Below, piece after piece: positions 22,305 through 23,840 of a stretch of 23,840 bases of DNA. The notes beneath the pieces were generated by a model. That model was not told the origin of the DNA. It saw nothing but the letters and a program-made list of their open reading frames with translations, and ran no database searches. Both the position numbers and the translations under genes were made by a program. Within the stretch, counting starts at the first letter, position 1. The number at the start of each line of letters is the position of its first letter. Source of the stretch: an uncultured Blautia sp. (GTDB lineage Bacteria; Bacillota; Clostridia; Lachnospirales; Lachnospiraceae); the NCBI GenBank assembly GCA_934408705.1, contig CAKRVL010000033.1, positions 1-23,840 of the forward strand. The letters are read 5' to 3'.

Positions 22305-23840
22305 TTATGCTCCTTTTGCCTGATTTAATGCATTTCGAAATGCCTGAATAATTCCCTGGGAGGAATATGTGCATCCCGATACTGTATCTACACTGTCTGC
22401 TGACTGCTTTCCCATAACCTGTCCAAGAATTCCTGCCCAGGCTGTATCTGCATATTCTTCGTCATCATAGGAAAAATAGGTTGCTCCCACAATCTGTCCT
22501 CCGGATATTGTTACTGTAACCTGTACACTGTCTGGACCATCGTTTCCTTCTCCAATGCCAGTGTAGGTTCCATCTGTATATGCACCAGTAGGAACAGGCG
22601 TGGGTTCTGGCGTAGCTGTCGGTTCCGGCGTTACAGAAGTCTCCGGTGTATCCGTCGGTTCCGGTGCAGAAGTTGGCTCTGGAGTTTCAGTAGGCTCTGG
22701 TACAGCTGTAGGCTCCGGTGCAGAAGTCGGCTTTGGCGTATTTGTGGGTTCCGGCGTCTCAGTAGGCTCCGGCGTTACAGAAGGCTGTACCTCTGTATTT
22801 TTTGCCTGCTCCAGTGCCATTTTGGACGCATCCAGAATTCCCATAGAAGAAAATGTTGCACCACTTACAGTGTCGATTCCTTCTGCACTCTGATTTTCCA
22901 GAATTTTAGGCTGTATGACTCTCCACGCCTTGTTAAAAAAGCTTCTGGTATCTGTATTTGTATTGGTTATTTCTGTAATTTTACCATCTGCAACCGTCAA
23001 TGTTATGTTAACTTCTCCGGAATATCCCATTGCAGATGCTGTATATATGCCATCCTTTAACAGATTTACAACCGGCTGTTCTTCCGATGGATTCTCCGGA
23101 ACCTGGGTAGGCTGGGGAGTCTCTGTTGGAATCGGTGTTACAGTTTCATCAGGTGTCGTAGTCGGTGTTGGAGTTATATCTTCTCCCTTTGAGCCTGTAG
23201 TTCCGGATTGATCAGCCTTTGAAAGAGCCTGGGATAAAGCTCCGAGAATTCCATTTGAAGAAAATGTTGCGCCACTTACAGTGTCAATTCCAGAAGTACT
23301 CTGTCTGGAAATCACATTAGACTTGATTGTTTTCCATGCCTTATTAAAAAATTCAGGTGTATCTGTATTTGTGTTGCTTATTTTTTTGATTTTTCCATTT
23401 TTTATTGTAACCTTTACCGTTACGGTTCCATCAAAGCCTTCTGCCTGTCCTTCATATACGCCATCTTTATAACTGACAGAAGTATCCTTCTTCGGTTTCT
23501 TTGCAGGTTTTGGCGTTGGTGTTGGTGTGGCAGCTTCACTGTTTCCAGCCTGTGAAAGAGCATTCTGTACTGCCTGGATAATTCCGTTTGAGGAATAAGT
23601 TGCACCGCTGACTGCATCCACATTAGGGGACTGGCTTGATAAAACCTTACTTACAACGCCTTGTGCGGAGGCAAAGTAAGAGCCTGTTTCTCCAGAGGCA
23701 CTCAATATATCAACAGCTGTGATTTTCCCACCTGATACAGTTACCTGTACGGTAATCGTTCCTCCAAAGCCAGTACCGCTGCCCTGGTAAGTTCCATCTT
23801 TATAGCCGCCTTCCGGAACTTCTGTAGTTGGTGTAGTGGT
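22305..23840 (-). CDS. Multi-FMN_bind surface flavoprotein (5' end beyond the window)
   Basis: The frame stays open to the window edge, so the N-terminus and possibly more domains are missing. The visible 511 residues hold four FMN_bind domains, at roughly 23547-23804 (A), 23211-23471 (B), 22797-23060 (C) and 22308-22580 (D). Each starts with (Y/L)(K/T)DGxY and ends with DxVSGxT(Y/F)SS. Linkers are Thr/Pro-rich ([21 protein letters not shown], and a long TPEPT repeat before D), as in wall-spanning stalks. A resembles the domain of the next gene; B and C share NTNTDT and FFNKAW; D is more divergent. A, B and C have SGAT acceptors; D has SGCT. Each domain would carry one covalent FMN placed by ApbE, giving a multi-flavin electron conduit or reservoir outside the membrane. 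An internal TTG (23705) lies within domain A and is not a real start. Confidence 0.92.
   Translation of the reverse strand, partial: TTTPTTEVPEGGYKDGTYQGSGTGFGGTITVQVTVSGGKITAVDILSASGETGSYFASAQGVVSKVLSSQSPNVDAVSGATYSSNGIIQAVQNALSQAGNSEAATPTPTPKPAKKPKKDTSVSYKDGVYEGQAEGFDGTVTVKVTIKNGKIKKISNTNTDTPEFFNKAWKTIKSNVISRQSTSGIDTVSGATFSSNGILGALSQALSKADQSGTTGSKGEDITPTPTTTPDETVTPIPTETPQPTQVPENPSEEQPVVNLLKDGIYTASAMGYSGEVNITLTVADGKITEITNTNTDTRSFFNKAWRVIQPKILENQSAEGIDTVSGATFSSMGILDASKMALEQAKNTEVQPSVTPEPTETPEPTNTPKPTSAPEPTAVPEPTETPEPTSAPEPTDTPETSVTPEPTATPEPTPVPTGAYTDGTYTGIGEGNDGPDSVQVTVTISGGQIVGATYFSYDDEEYADTAWAGILGQVMGKQSADSVDTVSGCTYSSQGIIQAFRNALNQAKGA
22581..22778 (-). repeat. TPEPT spacer repeat in the multi-FMN_bind gene
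   Basis: About 66 codons of imperfect 6-residue units of the form TPEPT(E/S/N/A) and SAPEPT between domains C and D. This is a typical rigid, extended cell-wall spacer. Such coding repeats expand and contract easily, so length may vary between strains. Confidence 0.85.
22846..22880. repeat. Copy 1 of a near-identical repeat in domain C
   Basis: Thirty-five bases covering the flavinylation motif region of domain C match 23257-23291 in domain B at 33 positions, beyond what protein conservation needs. They suggest recent domain duplication. Confidence 0.7.
23257..23291. repeat. Copy 2 of the same repeat in domain B
   Basis: Partner of 22846-22880, encoding the [10 protein letters not shown] acceptor region of domain B. 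Confidence 0.7.

Noticed and set aside
22581..22800. Repetitive DNA resembling a CRISPR or tandem-repeat array
   Set aside because: The repeats are degenerate, lie in frame and encode TPEPT-type spacer units of the FMN_bind protein. There are no distinct spacers.
22600..22893. Plus-strand Gly/Ser/Val repeat protein (GSGVSVGSG type)
   Set aside because: It is the reverse-strand reading of the TPEPT linker; the minus frame is the coding one.

Overview
The window reads as chromosomal DNA of a low-to-mid-GC Gram-positive anaerobe, most likely a gut Lachnospiraceae. The acetogen-type methylenetetrahydrofolate reductase genes (metF, metV and an rnfC2-like gene) make a Blautia-like acetogen my best guess. 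That assignment is inferred from gene content, not from a search.

Layout. (1) 1-3.5 kb, minus strand: rnfC2-like, metV and metF, a tight operon for the methyl branch of the Wood-Ljungdahl pathway. (2) 3.8-4.3 kb, plus strand: a small exported Asp/Ser-rich protein, ending in a terminator shared with the next operon. (3) 4.3-5.9 kb, minus: a consensus promoter, an FMN riboswitch with terminator, the riboflavin transporter gene ribU and a NUDIX hydrolase gene. (4) 5.9-6.25 kb: a decayed PD-(D/E)XK (Rpn-type) nuclease relic. (5) 6.5-8.9 kb, minus: an ECF-like sigma factor overlapping a DUF4179 membrane protein, plus a small exported protein. Two matching ECF-type promoter sites lie upstream of the sigma gene and of the small exported protein. 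(6) 8.9-9.2 kb: a possible transposase relic. (7) 9.2-18.8 kb, minus: an ordinary housekeeping run of mscS, DUF1294, tex, DUF975, degV, lysC, hom, a UPF0735/ACT regulator and prfB. prfB carries the classic programmed +1 frameshift. (8) 18.9-23.84 kb: a flavin-based electron-transfer locus. A NusG-domain-II protein and a Gx-transporter-family membrane protein (plus strand) converge on a minus-strand operon. In transcription order that operon encodes a multi-FMN_bind surface protein (cut by the window edge), a membrane-anchored single-FMN_bind protein, a NapH-like membrane Fe-S protein and an ApbE FMN transferase.

How it fits together. RibU brings in riboflavin under FMN control. ApbE would use FAD to attach FMN covalently to threonines of the FMN_bind domains outside the membrane. 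The NapH-like protein has Fe-S motifs and could pass electrons from the cytoplasmic or membrane side to those flavins. The NusG_II/Gx pair resembles the EetA/EetB pair of the Listeria flavin-based extracellular electron transfer locus, as far as I recall. The most interesting content is therefore a candidate transmembrane flavin wire whose surface protein has at least four FMN_bind domains on Thr/Pro-rich spacers. Its last domain has Cys in place of the Ala of the SGAT flavinylation motif.
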